A DNA stretch of 64,000 nucleotides from NCBI RefSeq assembly GCF_900110425.1, contig NZ_FODS01000013.1:1-64000 (forward strand). Reading direction: 5' to 3'. This DNA is from Salinihabitans flavidus. GTDB lineage: Bacteria > Pseudomonadota > Alphaproteobacteria > Rhodobacterales > Rhodobacteraceae. Position 1 is the stretch's first letter, and every line of letters begins with the position of its first letter. Below the pieces are notes generated by a model that had not been told where the DNA came from, searched no databases, and saw nothing but the letters and a program-made list of their open reading frames with translations. This document shows, piece by piece, positions 48,899 to 58,746 of this stretch. A program made the position numbers and the translations under genes.

Positions 48899-49067
48899 AT
48901 AATCTGAGTCTTTCACTGAACCAATCGGCTCCGCTCCTTGCGGGGTTTCAAATTTTCCTTGATATGAAGGTGATTCTGCGGCAAAAATCCGTTTTGCAAT
49001 GTTACGCTATCGACGACCTGCTGCTTCAAGGGCTCAGTATCTCGATTACGCTACTGACTGCGCCGGC

Positions 49068-49088
49068 CTGCCGCAATTCCGCGGGCAG
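49068..49088 (+). promoter_or_regulatory. Cold-shock gene leader hairpin, second copy
   Basis: CTGCC-GC (49068-49074) and GC-G-GGCAG (49081-49088) repeat the 5+2-bp stem with bulged G seen before the other cold-shock gene. The loop differs (AATTCC) and it again ends 23 bases before the ATG. The stem is kept while the loop varies. Confidence 0.6.
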
Positions 49089-49111
49089 GAACTTGAAGAG
49101 GAGAGACGACG

Positions 49112-49318
49112 ATGGCCAAGGGCACCGTCAAATGGTTCAACACCACCAAGGGTTACGGCTTCATCGCCCCTGAAGATGGTGGCAAGGACGTGTTCGTCCA
49201 CATTTCCGCGGTAGAGCGGTCCGGCCTCACCGGCCTTGCCGACGACCAGAAAGTCAGCTTCGATCTGGAATCGGGCCGCGACGGGCGCGAATCCGCCGTC
49301 AATATAGAGCTGCTCTGA
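49112..49318 (+). CDS. Cold-shock protein (CspA family), second copy
   Basis: The 68-residue cold-shock domain has KGYGFIA and VFVHIS as its RNA-binding motifs and is very similar to the protein at 34957-35163. It has a GAGGAGAGACG ribosome site and a leader with the shared hairpin. It is transcribed divergently from preT with a 285-bp region between. Two near-identical paralogues 14 kb apart usually have separate induction (cold versus growth phase). Confidence 0.96.
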   Translation: MAKGTVKWFNTTKGYGFIAPEDGGKDVFVHISAVERSGLTGLADDQKVSFDLESGRDGRESAVNIELL

Positions 49319-49348
49319 ACACGCGAAGCATCACCGCCGTTCCGGCAC

Positions 49349-49369
49349 CGGGCGCCCCTGCGGCGCCCG
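49349..49369. terminator. GC hairpin between convergent cold-shock and tesA genes
   Basis: CGGGCGCC (49349-49356) pairs with GGCGCCCG (49362-49369) around a CCTGC loop, 30 bp after the cold-shock stop and before the tesA stop. No T-run on the plus strand, so termination efficiency is uncertain. Confidence 0.55.
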
Positions 49370-49384
49370 ATGTCATTCCGGGGC

Positions 49385-50059
49385 TCAACCGCCCTCCTGT
49401 CGCGCCCGCTCGATCAGGCGCAGCACATGCGGGCCCAGCCCCTCCACGATTTGCGTCACCCCTTCGGCGTTCGGGTGAATCCCGTCGGGCTGCAACAGAT
49501 CGCGCCGCGCCGCCGGGTCACTCTCGTCCACTCCAATAAAGAAACTCTCCACATAGAGCGTGTCATGGGTCTCTGCCAGTTCCGGGTAGATGGCGTCGAA
49601 ATCGGACTTGTACTCCGCGCCGTAATTGCCCGGCGCGCGCATCCCGACAAGAAGAACCTCGACCTCCGCGCGCGCCGCCACCTCAAGGATGCCCGCAAGA
49701 TTATCGCGCACCGACGCCGGGTCGATCCCGCGCAGCATGTCGTTCCCGCCAAGCGCCACGATCATCGCATCCGTGCCCGCGCCAAGCGCCCATTCCACCC
49801 GCGACAGCCCGCCCGCCGTGGTATCGCCGGAAACGCCGGCATTGACGACCGTCGCCTCCGCGTCCCGCGCATCGAGCCACGCCTGCAACTGCGCCACGAA
49901 ACCTTCCTGCTCAATCAGCCCGTAACCCTGCGTCAGGCTGTCACCAAGCGCGACAATCTTGACCTCCTCGGCCCGGAGCGGGCCGGACACAAGCAGGGCA
50001 AGCAGCGCAAGAACCTTGCTCAGCCACCCCAAGGCCCCATATGGCTTGTAACCGATCAT
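49385..50059 (-). CDS. tesA: Arylesterase / TesA-like GDSL lipase
   Basis: The 224-residue SGNH hydrolase has a hydrophobic signal segment (about 12-29). Blocks I (ALGDSLTQGYG with the catalytic Ser), III (ALGGNDML) and V (DGIHPNAEG with Asp and His) follow. Secreted TesA proteins hydrolyse thioesters, phospholipids and aryl esters in the periplasm. It is divergent from the ybbA/ybbP transporter by 17 bp, the conserved tesA-ybbA-ybbP arrangement, so the transporter may act with it on lipoprotein or lipid products. Confidence 0.94.
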   Translation of the reverse strand: MIGYKPYGALGWLSKVLALLALLVSGPLRAEEVKIVALGDSLTQGYGLIEQEGFVAQLQAWLDARDAEATVVNAGVSGDTTAGGLSRVEWALGAGTDAMIVALGGNDMLRGIDPASVRDNLAGILEVAARAEVEVLLVGMRAPGNYGAEYKSDFDAIYPELAETHDTLYVESFFIGVDESDPAARRDLLQPDGIHPNAEGVTQIVEGLGPHVLRLIERARQEGG

Positions 50060-50076
50060 AAGCAGGCACCCCTTTC

Positions 50077-50766
50077 ATGACCCCAATTCTCTCCCTCCAA
50101 GATGCGTGCCTTTCACTCAAAGGCAATGCCGGATCGGTGGAAATCCTGCGCGACATCACACTCGATGTGGGGCGCGGCGAAACGCTGGGCCTGACGGGGC
50201 CATCGGGGTCCGGAAAGTCCTCTCTTCTGATGCTCATGGGCGGGCTCGAACGCGCCACGAGCGGCACGGTGCGCGCGCTGGACCACGATCTTTCCGCCAT
50301 GTCCGAGGATCAGCTTGCCCGCCTGCGCCTCGGTCATGTCGGCATCGTGTTCCAGAGCTTTCACCTCATTCCCACGATGACCGCGCTGGAAAATGTCGCG
50401 GCTCCGCTGGAACTCGCCGGGCAGCGCGACGCGCTGGACCGCGCACGCGACGAGCTGGCCGCCGTGGGCCTGTCGCATCGCGCCGATCACTACCCCACAC
50501 AGATGTCGGGCGGCGAACAGCAGCGCGCGGCGCTCGCCCGCGCCTCCGTTCCCCGCCCCGAGATCCTGCTCGCGGACGAGCCGACAGGCAACCTCGACAG
50601 CGCCAACGGCGAGGCGATCATCGACCTGCTTTTCGGCCTGCGCGACCGTCACGGCGCCACGCTCGTGCTTGTCACCCATGCCGAGGCGCTGGCCGGGCGC
50701 TGCGACCGAATGATCCGGCTGGCCGACGGGCGCATCGCCACCGAAGACCGCGAGGCCGCGGAATGA
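50077..50766 (+). CDS. ybbA: ABC transporter ATPase YbbA (LolD-like)
   Basis: The 229-residue ATPase has Walker A GPSGSGKSS, the signature MSGGEQQRAALARA, Walker B ILLADEPTGNLD and the H-loop VTHAEAL. It belongs to the MacB/LolD class that works with FtsX-type permeases to push substrates across the periplasm rather than import. Its stop overlaps the start of the permease by 4 bp. Known relatives pair with TesA, which is divergent here. Confidence 0.94.
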   Translation: MTPILSLQDACLSLKGNAGSVEILRDITLDVGRGETLGLTGPSGSGKSSLLMLMGGLERATSGTVRALDHDLSAMSEDQLARLRLGHVGIVFQSFHLIPTMTALENVAAPLELAGQRDALDRARDELAAVGLSHRADHYPTQMSGGEQQRAALARASVPRPEILLADEPTGNLDSANGEAIIDLLFGLRDRHGATLVLVTHAEALAGRCDRMIRLADGRIATEDREAAE

Positions 50767-53291
50767 ATCTTGCCACCGCCGCCCGCTTCGCCCGGCGAGA
50801 GCTGCGCGGCGGCCTGCGCGGCTTTCGCATTTTCCTTGCCTGCCTCGCCCTCGGCGTCGCCGCCATCGCCGGAATCGGCACCGTCCGCGCCAGCATCGAG
50901 GCCGGGATCAGGACCGAGGGCGCCACGCTTCTGGGCGGCGACGCCGAGATGCAGTTCACCTACCGCTTCGCCACCGAAGAAGAGCGCGCCTGGATGAGGC
51001 AGACCGCCCGGCGCACCTCCGAAGTGGTCGATTTCCGGTCCATGGCCGTGGTGGATCGCGCCGACGGTGCGGAACGCGCGCTCACGCAGGTGAAGGCGGT
51101 CGATGATCTCTATCCGCTCCGGGGGGCGGTCTCGCTCGACCCGGCGATGCCACTCGAGGCCGCCCTCGCCGGGCAAGACGGGCTTCCCGGCGCGGTCATG
51201 CACCCGCTTCTGGCCGACCGGCTGGGGCTGAAGACGGGCGAGACGGTCCGTCTCGGCGCGCAACCCTTCATCCTCATGGCCCGTCTGGTGAATGAGCCCG
51301 ACAGCGCCGCGAGCGGCTTCGCCCTCGGCCCCCGCACCATCGTGGCGACCGAGGCGTTGCAAGGCTCCGGCCTGCTGGAGCCGGGCACGCTCTTCGAGAC
51401 GAAATACCGGCTCGACCTGCCCGAGGGGGCCGATCTGGACACCATCGGTGCTCAGGCGGAGTCGCGGTTCGAGGACACCGGGCTGCGTTGGCGCGACGCG
51501 CGCAACGGTGCGCCGGGCGTGGCCCGCTTCGTGGACCGGCTCGGCGCCTTCCTGGTGCTGGTCGGGCTGTCGGGGCTGGCCGTGGGCGGCGTCGGCGTCA
51601 GCTCGGCCATCCGCGCCTATCTCGCGGGCAAGACCGAAACAATCGCCACCCTGCGCAGCCTCGGCGCGGATCGCGGCACCATCTTCGCCACATATTTCTT
51701 GCAAATCGGTGCGCTGAGCGTGCTGGGAATCGCGCTGGGGCTGGTGCTCGGGGCCGGAACGCCGCTGATCCTCGCGCCACTGATCGAGTCGGCTCTACCG
51801 GTGCCCGCGGTCTTCACCATCCACCCCGCCCCCTTGGCCGAGGCCGCGCTCTATGGCGTATTGACCGCGCTCATCTTCACGCTCTGGCCGCTCGCGCGGA
51901 CCGAGGATATCCGCGCCGCCACGCTCTTTCGCGATGCCATGTCGTCGGGCCGCGCCCTGCCCGCACCGCGCTACCTGATCGCGCTGGCGCTGCTTCTGGC
52001 GCTGCTGGTGGGCGCGGCAAGCTGGCTGTCGGGCTCGGCCATGCTCACGCTCTGGACAACGGGCGGCATCGCCGGCGCGCTCGGGGTGCTGACGCTCGCC
52101 GCGCTCGGCATCCGCTGGCTGGCCGCCCGCGCCCGCCCCGCCGCGCACCGCCGCCCGGCCCTGCATTGGGCGCTCGCCGCCATCTCCGGCCCGCGCGAGG
52201 GGGCAACACCCGTGGTCCTGTCGCTCGGGCTGGGGCTGTCGGTCCTCGCCGCCGTGGGGCAGATCGACGGCAACCTGCGCGGCGCCATCGCCCGCGATCT
52301 GCCCGCTGTCGCGCCCTCCTTCTTCTTCGTCGATATCCAGAAGGACCAGATGGAGGGGTTTCTGGACCGCGTGAGAGGCGATCCGGATGTCACCCGCACC
52401 CAGACCGCCCCCATGCTGCGCGGCGTGATCACCCGCATCAACGGCCAGCCCGCGCGCGAGGTGGCAGGCGAACACTGGGTGCTGCGCGGCGACCGGGGCG
52501 TGACCTACGCCGCCGCGCAACCCGACAGCACGACCCTCACCGACGGGCAATGGTGGCCCGAAACCTACGACGGCCCCCCGCAGGTCAGCTTCTCGGCCGA
52601 GGAAGCCGCCGAAATGGGCCTCGCCCTGGGCGACACGCTCACCGTCAACATACTGGGACGCGACATCACCGCCACGATCACCAGCTTCCGCGAGGTCGAT
52701 TTTTCCACCGCCGGAATGGGCTTCGTCATGGCAATGAACGAGACGGCGCTCTCGGCCGCACCGCACAGCTTCATCGCCACCGTCTACGCCGACCCCGGGG
52801 CCGAGGCCGCGCTGATGCGCGATCTGACCAACGCCTATCCCAATATCACCGCCATCCGCGTGCGCGACGCGATCGATCAGGTCTCCGGCATCCTCGGACA
52901 GCTCGCCGCCGCCACCGCCTATGGCGCCGCAGCCACCTTGCTGACCGGCTTTCTGGTGCTGATCGGCGCCTCCGCCGCGGGCCAGCACAGCCGCAGCTAC
53001 GAGGCGGCGGTGCTGAAAACCCTTGGCGCCACCCGCGCCCGCATCCTGATGAGCTTTGCCATTCGCGCCGCGCTTCTGGGCGCGGGGGCGGGGCTTGTGG
53101 CGCTCGCCGCCGGCATCGCGGGCGGCTGGGCCGTGAGCCACCATGTGCTGGAGACGGGCTTCGACGTGATCTGGCCCAACGCGCTGGCCATCGTCGCGGG
53201 GGGTATCGCGGCCACGCTTCTGGCCGGGCTGGCCTTCGCCTGGGCGCCGCTCACCGCACGCCCCGCGCACATCTTGCGCGCGCGCGAGTGA
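50763..53291 (+). CDS. ybbP: FtsX-type ABC transporter permease YbbP
   Basis: The 842-residue membrane protein has two FtsX domains: an N-terminal helix at about 20-45 with a large periplasmic part, transmembrane groups in the middle (LGAFLVLVGLSGLAVGGVGVSSA; LSVLGIALGLVLGAGTPLIL) and at the C-terminus. It matches YbbP in length and layout. It works with YbbA in mechanotransmission-type transport. ATG at 50763 lies within the ybbA stop. A hairpin (53332-53348) follows its stop. Confidence 0.93.
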   Translation: MNLATAARFARRELRGGLRGFRIFLACLALGVAAIAGIGTVRASIEAGIRTEGATLLGGDAEMQFTYRFATEEERAWMRQTARRTSEVVDFRSMAVVDRADGAERALTQVKAVDDLYPLRGAVSLDPAMPLEAALAGQDGLPGAVMHPLLADRLGLKTGETVRLGAQPFILMARLVNEPDSAASGFALGPRTIVATEALQGSGLLEPGTLFETKYRLDLPEGADLDTIGAQAESRFEDTGLRWRDARNGAPGVARFVDRLGAFLVLVGLSGLAVGGVGVSSAIRAYLAGKTETIATLRSLGADRGTIFATYFLQIGALSVLGIALGLVLGAGTPLILAPLIESALPVPAVFTIHPAPLAEAALYGVLTALIFTLWPLARTEDIRAATLFRDAMSSGRALPAPRYLIALALLLALLVGAASWLSGSAMLTLWTTGGIAGALGVLTLAALGIRWLAARARPAAHRRPALHWALAAISGPREGATPVVLSLGLGLSVLAAVGQIDGNLRGAIARDLPAVAPSFFFVDIQKDQMEGFLDRVRGDPDVTRTQTAPMLRGVITRINGQPAREVAGEHWVLRGDRGVTYAAAQPDSTTLTDGQWWPETYDGPPQVSFSAEEAAEMGLALGDTLTVNILGRDITATITSFREVDFSTAGMGFVMAMNETALSAAPHSFIATVYADPGAEAALMRDLTNAYPNITAIRVRDAIDQVSGILGQLAAATAYGAAATLLTGFLVLIGASAAGQHSRSYEAAVLKTLGATRARILMSFAIRAALLGAGAGLVALAAGIAGGWAVSHHVLETGFDVIWPNALAIVAGGIAATLLAGLAFAWAPLTARPAHILRARE

Positions 53292-53331
53292 TTCCGGCTG
53301 TTTCCTCTTCTCGGATCAAATATCTCGGGGT

Positions 53332-53348
53332 CCGGGGCAGAGCCCCGG
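53332..53348. terminator. Hairpin between convergent ybbP and gcvP genes
   Basis: CCGGGGC (53332-53338) pairs with GCCCCGG (53342-53348) around an AGA loop, in a 160-bp gap between the two convergent genes. No T-run follows on the plus strand. Confidence 0.45.
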
Positions 53349-53350
53349 GG

Positions 53351-53402
53351 CCTGCGCGGCCTGAGCGCAAACTGACATGCGCCTGCGCGGCCTGAGCGCA
53401 AA
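53351..53402. repeat. Two direct copies of a 21-bp sequence
   Basis: CCTGCGCGGCCTGAGCGCAA followed by A occurs at 53351-53371 and again at 53382-53402, a 31-bp unit repeated perfectly in its first 21 bases. It lies between the ybbP hairpin and the gcvP stop. A local duplication or a small intergenic element. Confidence 0.8.
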
Positions 53403-53451
53403 TCATACTGCGTGCGCGAAGGCGCGCCCCGCAAGATCACGCCGCCCGGAC

Positions 53452-56304
53452 CTACTCCGCCGCCTCGGCGTAATCCTCCATCGGTGGGCAGGTGCAGATC
53501 AGGTGCCGATCGCCCCAGGCATTGTCCACCCGGTTCACCGGCGGCCAGTATTTGTCCACCCGAAAGGCCCCCGGCGGAAAGCACCCCTGCTCGCGGCTGT
53601 AGGGGCGATCCCACTCCCGCACCAGATCCTCCATCGTGTGCGGCGCGTTGGCCAGCGGGTTGTTCTCCCGGTCCATCCGCCCCTCCTCGATGGCGCGGAT
53701 CTCCTCGCGGATCGCCAGCATCGCGTCGCAGAACCGATCCAGCTCCGCCTTGGACTCGCTCTCGGTCGGCTCCACCATCAGCGTACCGGCCACCGGCCAG
53801 CTCATCGTGGGGGCGTGAAACCCGCAATCCATCAGCCGCTTGGCGATGTCGTCCACGCTCACCCCGGCACTGTCGGAGAAGGGCCGCGTGTCGATGATGC
53901 ATTCATGCGCCACCCGCCCCGTCGGCCCCTTGTAGAGCACGTCATAGGCTCCTTCGAGCCGCCGGGCGATGTAGTTGGCGTTCAGGATCGCCACCCGCGT
54001 CGCCTGCGTCAGCCCCTCGCCCCCCATCAGCAGGCAATAGGCCCAGCTGATCGCGAGGATGGAGGCGGAGCCATAGGGCGCGGCGCTCACCGGTCCCTCC
54101 TCGCCCCCGCCGTCTTCGGGATGGCCCGGCAGATGCGGCGCCAGATGCGCCTTCACCCCGATCGGCCCCATGCCGGGACCGCCGCCGCCATGCGGGATGG
54201 CAAAGGTCTTGTGCAGGTTCAGGTGACTCACGTCCCCGCCGAGATCGCCCGGACGGCTCAGCCCCACCATCGCGTTCATGTTGGCCCCGTCGATATAGAC
54301 CTGCCCGCCGTGCCGGTGCGTGATCTCGCAGACCTCCATCACCGTTTCCTCGAACACGCCGTGGGTCGACGGATAGGTGATCATGCAACCCGCCAGCGCC
54401 TCGGCGTGCTGCTGCGCCTTGGCGCGGAAATCCTCAAGGTCGATATCGCCCCGCTCGTCCGACTTTACCGCCACGACCTTCCAGCCGACCATCTGCGCGC
54501 TGGCCGGGTTGGTGCCATGCGCGCTCATCGGGATAAGGCAGACATTGCGGTGCCCCTCGCCGCGGGCCCGGTGATAGGCCGCGATGGTCAACAGCCCCGC
54601 GTATTCCCCCTGCGCGCCTGAATTGGGCTGCATCGACAGCGCGTCATAGCCGGTGATCTGGCAGAGCTTGTCGGACAGATCCGCGATCATCTCACGATAC
54701 CCTTCCGCCTGATCGGCTGGCGCGAAGGGATGCAGCAGCGCGAACTCGCGCCACGAGATCGGCATCATCTCCGCCGCGGAATTGAGCTTCATCGTGCAGG
54801 AGCCAAGCGGGATCATCGCCCGGTCCAGCGCCAGATCGCGGTCGCCAAGGCGCCGCATGTAGCGCATCATTTCCGTCTCGGCCCGGTTCATGTGGAAGAT
54901 CGGATGGGTGAGATAGTCCGAGGTGCGGTGCATCTTCTCGGGCACGCGGTATTCTGGGGTGAAATCATCGTCCTTGCGGGTGATCCCGAAGGCCCGCCAG
55001 ACCCGTTCCACCGCCTCGGGCCGCGTCGCCTCGTCAAGCGTGATGCCGACGCGGGTCTCGCCCACGCGGCGCAGGTTGATCCGCTCATCCACCGCCGATT
55101 TCAGAACCGCCGCCTGAAGCGGGCCGACATCCACCGTGATCGTGTCGAAAAACGCCTTCGGGTCGACCTTGAACCCGGCCTCCTCCAGCCCCTTGGCAAG
55201 GCGCACCGTCTTGCGGTGGATGCGCTGCGCGATGGCCTTGAGGCCCTTGGGCCCGTGGAACACCGCATACATCGACGCCATCACCGCCAGAAGCGCTTGC
55301 GCGGTGCAGACGTTCGACGTCGCCTTCTCGCGGCGGATATGCTGCTCGCGGGTTTGCAGGGCAAGGCGATAGGCGCGGTTGCCGTGGCTGTCCACGCTCA
55401 CGCCCACAAGGCGCCCGGGCATCGACCGCTTGAACGCGTCGCGGCACGCCATATAGGCCGCGTGCGGCCCGCCATAGCCCAGCGGCACGCCAAAGCGTTG
55501 CGTGCTGCCCACGGCAATATCGGCCCCCATCGCGCCCGGCTCCTTCAGCAGCGTGAGCGCCAGCGGATCGGCGGTCACGATCCCGATGCCCTTGTGCTCG
55601 TGCAGCGCGGTGATCTGATCGGTGAAATCGCGCACATGCCCATAGGTGCCGGGATACTGGAAGATCGCGCCGAACACTTGTTCGGCATCGAGCTTTTCGG
55701 GGTTGCCCACGATCACCTCGATCCCCAGCGGCGCGGCCCGCGTCTTCATCACGGCGATGTTCTGCGGGTGACAATCGCGGTCCACGAAAAAGGCCGTGGC
55801 CTTCGACTTGGCCACCCGCTGCGCCATGGTCATCGCCTCCGCGCAGGCGGTCGCCTCATCGAGCAGCGAGGCATTGGCGATCTCCAGCCCGGTCAGGTCG
55901 GACACCATCGTCTGATAATTCAGCAGCGCCTCCAGACGGCCCTGGCTGATCTCCGGCTGATAGGGGGTATAGGCGGTATACCACGCCGGGTTTTCAAGGA
56001 TGTTGCGCTGGATCGCGGGGGGCGTGACCGTCCCGTGATAACCCTGCCCGATCAGAGAGGTGAACACCTCGTTCTTGGAGGCGGTGATCCGCATGTGATG
56101 CAGAAGCTCACGCTCGGACATGGCGCGCCCGGTCTCAAGCGGGGCCTTCTGCCGGATCGAGGCGGGCACCGTCTCGTCGATCAGCGCCTCGAGATCCGCC
56201 GCCCCCACGGTTTGCAGCATCTCGGCCATTTCCTCGGGCGAGGGGCCGATATGGCGCCGGTTGGCAAAATCATAGGGCAGGTAGTCTGTCGGTTCGAACG
56301 CCAT
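53452..56304 (-). CDS. gcvP: Glycine dehydrogenase (decarboxylating), P protein
   Basis: The 950-residue PLP enzyme decarboxylates glycine and passes the aminomethyl group to the lipoyl arm of GcvH. It is the fused single-chain type (two homologous halves). The PLP lysine lies in [19 protein letters not shown] in the C-terminal half; the glycine-rich loop follows. The start at 56304 (MAFEPTDYL) has GGAGG 8 bp before; a Met five codons upstream lacks one. It is last in the gcvT-gcvH-gcvP operon under the riboswitch, after a 133-bp gap from gcvH. Confidence 0.96.
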   Translation of the reverse strand: MAFEPTDYLPYDFANRRHIGPSPEEMAEMLQTVGAADLEALIDETVPASIRQKAPLETGRAMSERELLHHMRITASKNEVFTSLIGQGYHGTVTPPAIQRNILENPAWYTAYTPYQPEISQGRLEALLNYQTMVSDLTGLEIANASLLDEATACAEAMTMAQRVAKSKATAFFVDRDCHPQNIAVMKTRAAPLGIEVIVGNPEKLDAEQVFGAIFQYPGTYGHVRDFTDQITALHEHKGIGIVTADPLALTLLKEPGAMGADIAVGSTQRFGVPLGYGGPHAAYMACRDAFKRSMPGRLVGVSVDSHGNRAYRLALQTREQHIRREKATSNVCTAQALLAVMASMYAVFHGPKGLKAIAQRIHRKTVRLAKGLEEAGFKVDPKAFFDTITVDVGPLQAAVLKSAVDERINLRRVGETRVGITLDEATRPEAVERVWRAFGITRKDDDFTPEYRVPEKMHRTSDYLTHPIFHMNRAETEMMRYMRRLGDRDLALDRAMIPLGSCTMKLNSAAEMMPISWREFALLHPFAPADQAEGYREMIADLSDKLCQITGYDALSMQPNSGAQGEYAGLLTIAAYHRARGEGHRNVCLIPMSAHGTNPASAQMVGWKVVAVKSDERGDIDLEDFRAKAQQHAEALAGCMITYPSTHGVFEETVMEVCEITHRHGGQVYIDGANMNAMVGLSRPGDLGGDVSHLNLHKTFAIPHGGGGPGMGPIGVKAHLAPHLPGHPEDGGGEEGPVSAAPYGSASILAISWAYCLLMGGEGLTQATRVAILNANYIARRLEGAYDVLYKGPTGRVAHECIIDTRPFSDSAGVSVDDIAKRLMDCGFHAPTMSWPVAGTLMVEPTESESKAELDRFCDAMLAIREEIRAIEEGRMDRENNPLANAPHTMEDLVREWDRPYSREQGCFPPGAFRVDKYWPPVNRVDNAWGDRHLICTCPPMEDYAEAAE

Positions 56305-56437
56305 ATGCGCGGCCTCCATTGCAAAATCCCGGCGCGGGGCGCCACCGGCGCGACCCGCGCATCCTGTCTGATATCCCCGGACGATCCCGCCGGGTCATAT
56401 GCCCACGCCGGGGGAGCGAGCACCCGGCAAGAGCAGG

Positions 56438-56797
56438 TTATCCCACCAATTTCTTGTAGGCGGCCTCGTCCAGGTATTCGTCGAGCTGGCTCATGTCCTC
56501 GACCTTGATCTTGAAGAACCACGCATCGCCCATCGGATCCTCGTTCACCTTGCCGGGATCGGTCACGATGACGTCATTGACCTCCACGATCTCGCCATCG
56601 AGGGGCGACAGGATATCGCTGGCCGCCTTCACGCTCTCGATCACGCAGACCTCGTCATCCTTGCTGACGACGGTTTCCACCTCCGGCAGCTCGACAAAGA
56701 CCACATCGCCCAGCTGCTCGGCGGCGTGCTCGGTGATGCCCACGACCACCACGTCGCCCTCGACGCGCATCCATTCGTGTTCCTCGGTGAATTTCAT
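56438..56797 (-). CDS. gcvH: Glycine cleavage system H protein
   Basis: The 119-residue lipoyl carrier has the attachment lysine in [15 protein letters not shown] and the family opening [15 protein letters not shown]. It shuttles the aminomethyl group between GcvP, GcvT and the lipoamide dehydrogenase. Length is close to E. coli GcvH (129). It lies 20 bp downstream of gcvT. A longer frame upstream through gcvT is not homologous. Confidence 0.96.
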   Translation of the reverse strand: MKFTEEHEWMRVEGDVVVVGITEHAAEQLGDVVFVELPEVETVVSKDDEVCVIESVKAASDILSPLDGEIVEVNDVIVTDPGKVNEDPMGDAWFFKIKVEDMSQLDEYLDEAAYKKLVG

Positions 56798-56817
56798 GTC
56801 CCGGTCTCCTGTCTGTC

Positions 56818-57942
56818 TCAACGTTTGAAATTGGCCGGGACATGCGGCAGCCTGACCACATTCACCGGCATCCTCTTGCCGCGCACCTCGCCCCAGAGCG
56901 TCGTGCCCTCCGCCCTGCTCTGCTCGGGAACATAGCCCATCGCCACGGGCCCGCCAACACTTGGCCCGAAGCCGCCCGACGACACCGCGCCGATGGCCTC
57001 GCCGCCCTCGGGCGCCGCGAAGAGCGCCGTGCCCTCGCGCATCGGCGCCCGCCCCTCGGGCCGCAGCCCGACACGCCGGCGCGGCGCGCCCTCCGCAATC
57101 TGGCGCAGGATCGGTGCCGCGCCGGGAAACCCGCCCTCGCGGTCCCCTCCCGCGCGGCGCACCTTCTGGATCGACCAGACCAGCCCCGCCTCGATCGGCG
57201 TGGTGCCCGCGTCGATGTCGTGACCGTAAAGGCACAGCCCCGCCTCCAGCCGCAGGCTGTCGCGCGCGCCAAGGCCGATGGCCTCCACCTCGTCCATCTC
57301 GATCAATGCGCGCGCCAGCGCCTCCGCCGCCGCCTCGGGCACGGAAATCTCGAACCCGTCCTCGCCGGTATAGCCCGAGCGCGAGATCCAGCACTCCGCC
57401 CCCGCGATGTCATGCGTGGCCACATCCATGAACCGCATCTCCGCGACACCCGGCGCCAGCCGCGACAGCGCCGCCTCCGCCTTCGGCCCCTGAAGCGCCA
57501 CAAGCGCCCGGTCGGTCACCGGCTCCACCGTCACCTCGGCGGGCAGCGCCGCGCGCATCCGCGCGATATCGTCCGCCTTGCAGGCCGCATTGACCACCAC
57601 GAACAGATGCTCGCCCCGGTTGGCGAACATCAGATCGTCCTCGATCCCGCCGCGCTCATTGGTGAAAAGCCCGTAACGCTGCCGTCCCGGCTCCAGGCCC
57701 AGCACATCCATCGGCACCATCGCCTCTAAGGCGCGCGCAATGGTGTCGTAGTCGACCCCGCGCAGAATCACCTGCCCCATGTGGCTCACATCGAACAGGC
57801 CCGCCGCCGCGCGCGTGTGCAGGTGTTCCTTCATCACGCCAAGCGGATAGTGCACCGGCATCGCATAGCCCGCGAAGGGCACCATTTTCGCCCCAAGCGC
57901 GACATGCAGCCCATGCAGCGGCGTCTCAAGCAGTTCGGTCAA
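56818..57942 (-). CDS. gcvT: Aminomethyltransferase, T protein of the glycine cleavage system
   Basis: The 374-residue folate-dependent enzyme releases ammonia from the H-protein adduct and makes methylene-tetrahydrofolate. The [34 protein letters not shown] and [19 protein letters not shown] motifs are those of GcvT. A TTG start at 57942 is preferred because AAAGGGGGCGGGA lies in front and relatives begin MTELL; an ATG seven codons upstream (57963) is the alternative. It is first in the operon, downstream of a tandem glycine riboswitch. Confidence 0.94.
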   Translation of the reverse strand: MTELLETPLHGLHVALGAKMVPFAGYAMPVHYPLGVMKEHLHTRAAAGLFDVSHMGQVILRGVDYDTIARALEAMVPMDVLGLEPGRQRYGLFTNERGGIEDDLMFANRGEHLFVVVNAACKADDIARMRAALPAEVTVEPVTDRALVALQGPKAEAALSRLAPGVAEMRFMDVATHDIAGAECWISRSGYTGEDGFEISVPEAAAEALARALIEMDEVEAIGLGARDSLRLEAGLCLYGHDIDAGTTPIEAGLVWSIQKVRRAGGDREGGFPGAAPILRQIAEGAPRRRVGLRPEGRAPMREGTALFAAPEGGEAIGAVSSGGFGPSVGGPVAMGYVPEQSRAEGTTLWGEVRGKRMPVNVVRLPHVPANFKR

Positions 57943-57999
57943 ATCCCGCCCCCTTTCCGGCATCCTGAATCCACAGGGCCACCGGCCCCGCGCATGATG

Positions 58000-58156
58000 C
58001 CCCCTCTGTCCTTTCGCCTGAGATCGTTATCCCTTCGGCGGACGCCTTCGCGCCTCTCTCCAGAGTTCTGTGCGGTGAAGCGGTCCCTGCGGCCTGAGAG
58101 TTTCCGGGGCGGTTGCTCCTTCGGCACCGGACGTATCCGGTTCTCCCGATTCACCT
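58000..58156 (-). ncRNA. Tandem glycine riboswitch (gcvT motif)
   Basis: On the minus strand two aptamers follow each other: the first with CGGGAGA, GCCGAAGGAGCAA and CTCAGGC; the second with CTCTGGAGAGA, GCCGAAGGGATAA and ATCTCAGGCGAAAGGACAGAG. These are the conserved core sequences of cooperative glycine riboswitches. It lies in the leader of gcvT, with the 3' end about 40-60 bp before the start codon. Glycine binding should switch on the gcvT-gcvH-gcvP operon. Confidence 0.95.
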
Positions 58157-58206
58157 TGCCGCCAACCTAGAGCGCGGCGCCCCCCGGGGCAAGACCCCGG
58201 AGCCAT

Positions 58207-58653
58207 TCAGGCCGGGCAGGCCTTCGGCGCGAGAATATCCAGCAGCGCGCCATTGCCGCAGACCAGCGCATCCAGCGACACCTTGTCGAGCCGCGCATAG
58301 AACGCCTCGGCCGCATCCTCCAGCGCCCCGCGCAGCCGGCAGGCGTCGGTCAGCGGGCAGGAATTGTCCACATCGGCAAAGCATTCGGCCATCGGCACCG
58401 GCCCCTCCAGCTCGCGGAACACCGCGCCGATCTCGATCTGCGTGGCCGGCCGCGCCAGCATCAGCCCGCCGTTGCGCCCGCGTTGCGTGCTGATAAACCC
58501 AAGCTGCGCAAGCCGGTTGATCACCTGCGCCAGATGGTTCTCGGACGCGTTGCAGACGGTCGCGATCTCGGATTTCGTGACCAACTCCCCGTCATGCGCG
58601 GCGCAATACATCAGCACCCTGATGGCGATATTGGTTCTCTTTGTGATGCGCAC
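58207..58653 (-). CDS. Rrf2-family regulator, NsrR-type
   Basis: The 148-residue regulator has an Rrf2 winged helix (about 1-75, with TKSEIATVCNASENHLAQVINRLAQLGFISTQRGRNGG). Three cysteines for an iron-sulfur cluster are at 91, 99 and 105 (ECF-x5-SC-x5-C spacing). This is the pattern of NsrR, which senses nitric oxide; IscR and RirA differ in spacing and context. GTG at 58653 gives VRITKRTNIA, the usual opening of NsrR. No nitrosative-stress gene is adjacent, so targets are probably elsewhere. It is divergent from the gamma-glutamylcyclotransferase-like gene. Confidence 0.85.
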   Translation of the reverse strand: MRITKRTNIAIRVLMYCAAHDGELVTKSEIATVCNASENHLAQVINRLAQLGFISTQRGRNGGLMLARPATQIEIGAVFRELEGPVPMAECFADVDNSCPLTDACRLRGALEDAAEAFYARLDKVSLDALVCGNGALLDILAPKACPA

Positions 58654-58746
58654 GACCGGCCCGAGCCTCCCCTTTGACCAACCCATTATGCAGATGCCGC
58701 GGAGAACCGAATTGACATGGGTCAAACCTGTGGCACCCTGCGGCCC

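Noticed and set aside
51488-53395. 635-residue plus-strand frame overlapping ybbP
   Set aside because: Alternative frame on the same strand; the 842-residue permease frame has the FtsX hydrophobic pattern and overlaps ybbA correctly.
54730-56508. 592-residue plus-strand frame opposite gcvP
   Set aside because: Shadow of gcvP; His/Arg-rich without motifs.
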